From: Maricaulis salignorans | GTDB lineage: Bacteria; Pseudomonadota; Alphaproteobacteria; Caulobacterales; Aquidulcibacteraceae | Length of the DNA stretch: 64,000 nt | Assembly: GCA_945891505.1 (NCBI GenBank) | Contig: CAMDDL010000011.1 | Coordinates: forward strand, 1 to 64,000 | Direction of reading: 5' to 3' | Shown here: positions 63,566-64,000 of the stretch, one piece after another | How the letters are laid out: each line of letters begins with the position of its first letter | Numbering within the stretch: position 1 is the stretch's first letter | Position numbers and translations under genes: made by a program | Notes under the pieces: generated by a model | The model's input: only the letters and a program-made list of their open reading frames with translations | Told to the model about the DNA's origin: nothing | Databases searched by the model: none

Positions 63566-64000
63566 ATGAGCAGTCTAAAAGATAAGACCCTTTTTATAAC
63601 CGGGGCGTCGCGCGGGATTGGCCTTGCAATTGGGTTGCGGGCTGCACGCGACGGGGCCAATGTCGTCATCGCAGCCAAAACGTCTGAGCCACATAAGCAT
63701 TTGCCGGGTACGATTCATTCTGCCGCAGCTGAAATTGAAGCTGCTGGCGGTCAAGCCTTGCCCTTGATGGTCGATGTGCGGGAAGAAGCATCCGTCCAAG
63801 CGGCAGTGGAGCAGGCCGTTGCCCGGTTTGGCGGCATCGATATCTGCATCAATAACGCCAGCGCGATCCAGTTGACTGGCACCCTGCAGACCGAAATGAA
63901 GCGCTATGACCTCATGCATCAGGTCAATGGACGGGGGACTTATCTGGTCAGCCGCGCTTGCATTCCTTTCCTCAAGAAGGCAGCAAATCCCCATGTGCTA
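63566..64000 (+). CDS. SDR-family oxidoreductase, HSDL2-like (partial, runs off the window)
   Basis: Residues 1-145 are visible. The NAD(P)-binding motif is TGASRGIG; LPGTIHSAAAEIEAAGGQAL and CINNASAIQLTGTLQTEMKR match the HSDL2 subgroup of short-chain dehydrogenases. The catalytic Tyr/Lys would lie beyond the edge. The ATG at 63566 follows GGGAG by 8 bases; an in-frame ATG at 63551 is weaker. Family substrate not well defined (fatty-acid linked in animals). Confidence 0.9.
   Translation, partial: MSSLKDKTLFITGASRGIGLAIGLRAARDGANVVIAAKTSEPHKHLPGTIHSAAAEIEAAGGQALPLMVDVREEASVQAAVEQAVARFGGIDICINNASAIQLTGTLQTEMKRYDLMHQVNGRGTYLVSRACIPFLKKAANPHVL

Overview
The window is chromosomal DNA of an alphaproteobacterium of moderate GC content. 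The evidence is the alphaproteobacterial gene order in the S10-spc-alpha ribosomal cluster with adk after secY, the bamD-recN-ligA block, a TIGR02301 protein, an ATP12-type F1 assembly chaperone, an ELM1-like protein, a DUF3297 protein, the crcB-rluC-HAD block, and an ECF sigma factor paired with an NrsF/DUF1109 anti-sigma factor. The sigma/NrsF pair and the general gene content lean towards Caulobacterales or relatives, but this is inference; no 16S gene is present.

Layout. 1-14664: housekeeping and envelope genes (SIMPL protein, EamA transporter, double-receiver response regulator, TIGR02301 protein, nitronate monooxygenase, tag, bamD, recN, ligA, PhoX-like phosphatase, a proline-rich membrane protein, an acetyltransferase, DUF3297). 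14697-15797: a toxin-antitoxin-type patch (a remnant resembling a Phd antitoxin, a RelB/DinJ antitoxin, DUF4160, DUF2442). 16229-31097: the ribosomal cluster from rpsJ to rplQ with secY, adk and rpoA. It is interrupted between adk and rpsM by a reverse-strand HigBA-type toxin-antitoxin pair and closed by a strong intrinsic terminator at 31125-31152. 31260-32113: a two-gene accessory module, DUF2188 plus a TIR/deoxyribosyltransferase-like protein, of visibly lower GC.

32190-44802: rluE, a DegP/Q-type protease overlapping rarA, tesB, recG, then a reverse-strand run (ATP12, hybrid histidine kinase, HAD phosphatase, rluC, crcB) containing one forward gene for a one-domain voltage-gated cation channel with an unusual selectivity filter. 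44846-55090: a proline-rich TonB-like protein, purD, an APH-type phosphotransferase, a receiver-domain regulator, a CorA-type transporter, an acetyltransferase, the ECF sigma/NrsF operon, an ELM1-like protein, a HAD-IB phosphatase and tRNA-Ser(CGA). 55286-64000: an SRPBCC-MGMT-like operon, a chimeric mini-gene made of pieces matching two neighbouring genes, a glycine-repeat secreted protein, a Tat-exported amidohydrolase, trhO, a histidine kinase, an unknown exported protein and the start of an HSDL2-like dehydrogenase.

Main points of interest. Accessory toxin-antitoxin or defence-like genes sit at three places around or inside the core ribosomal cluster. The TIR/deoxyribosyltransferase-like gene with its DUF2188 partner is the best candidate for an under-described system. 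The chimeric ORF at 56244-56390 joins an MGMT-like N-terminus to a TrhO C-terminus. The ECF sigma operon carries a readable autoregulatory promoter that also decides its TTG start codon.
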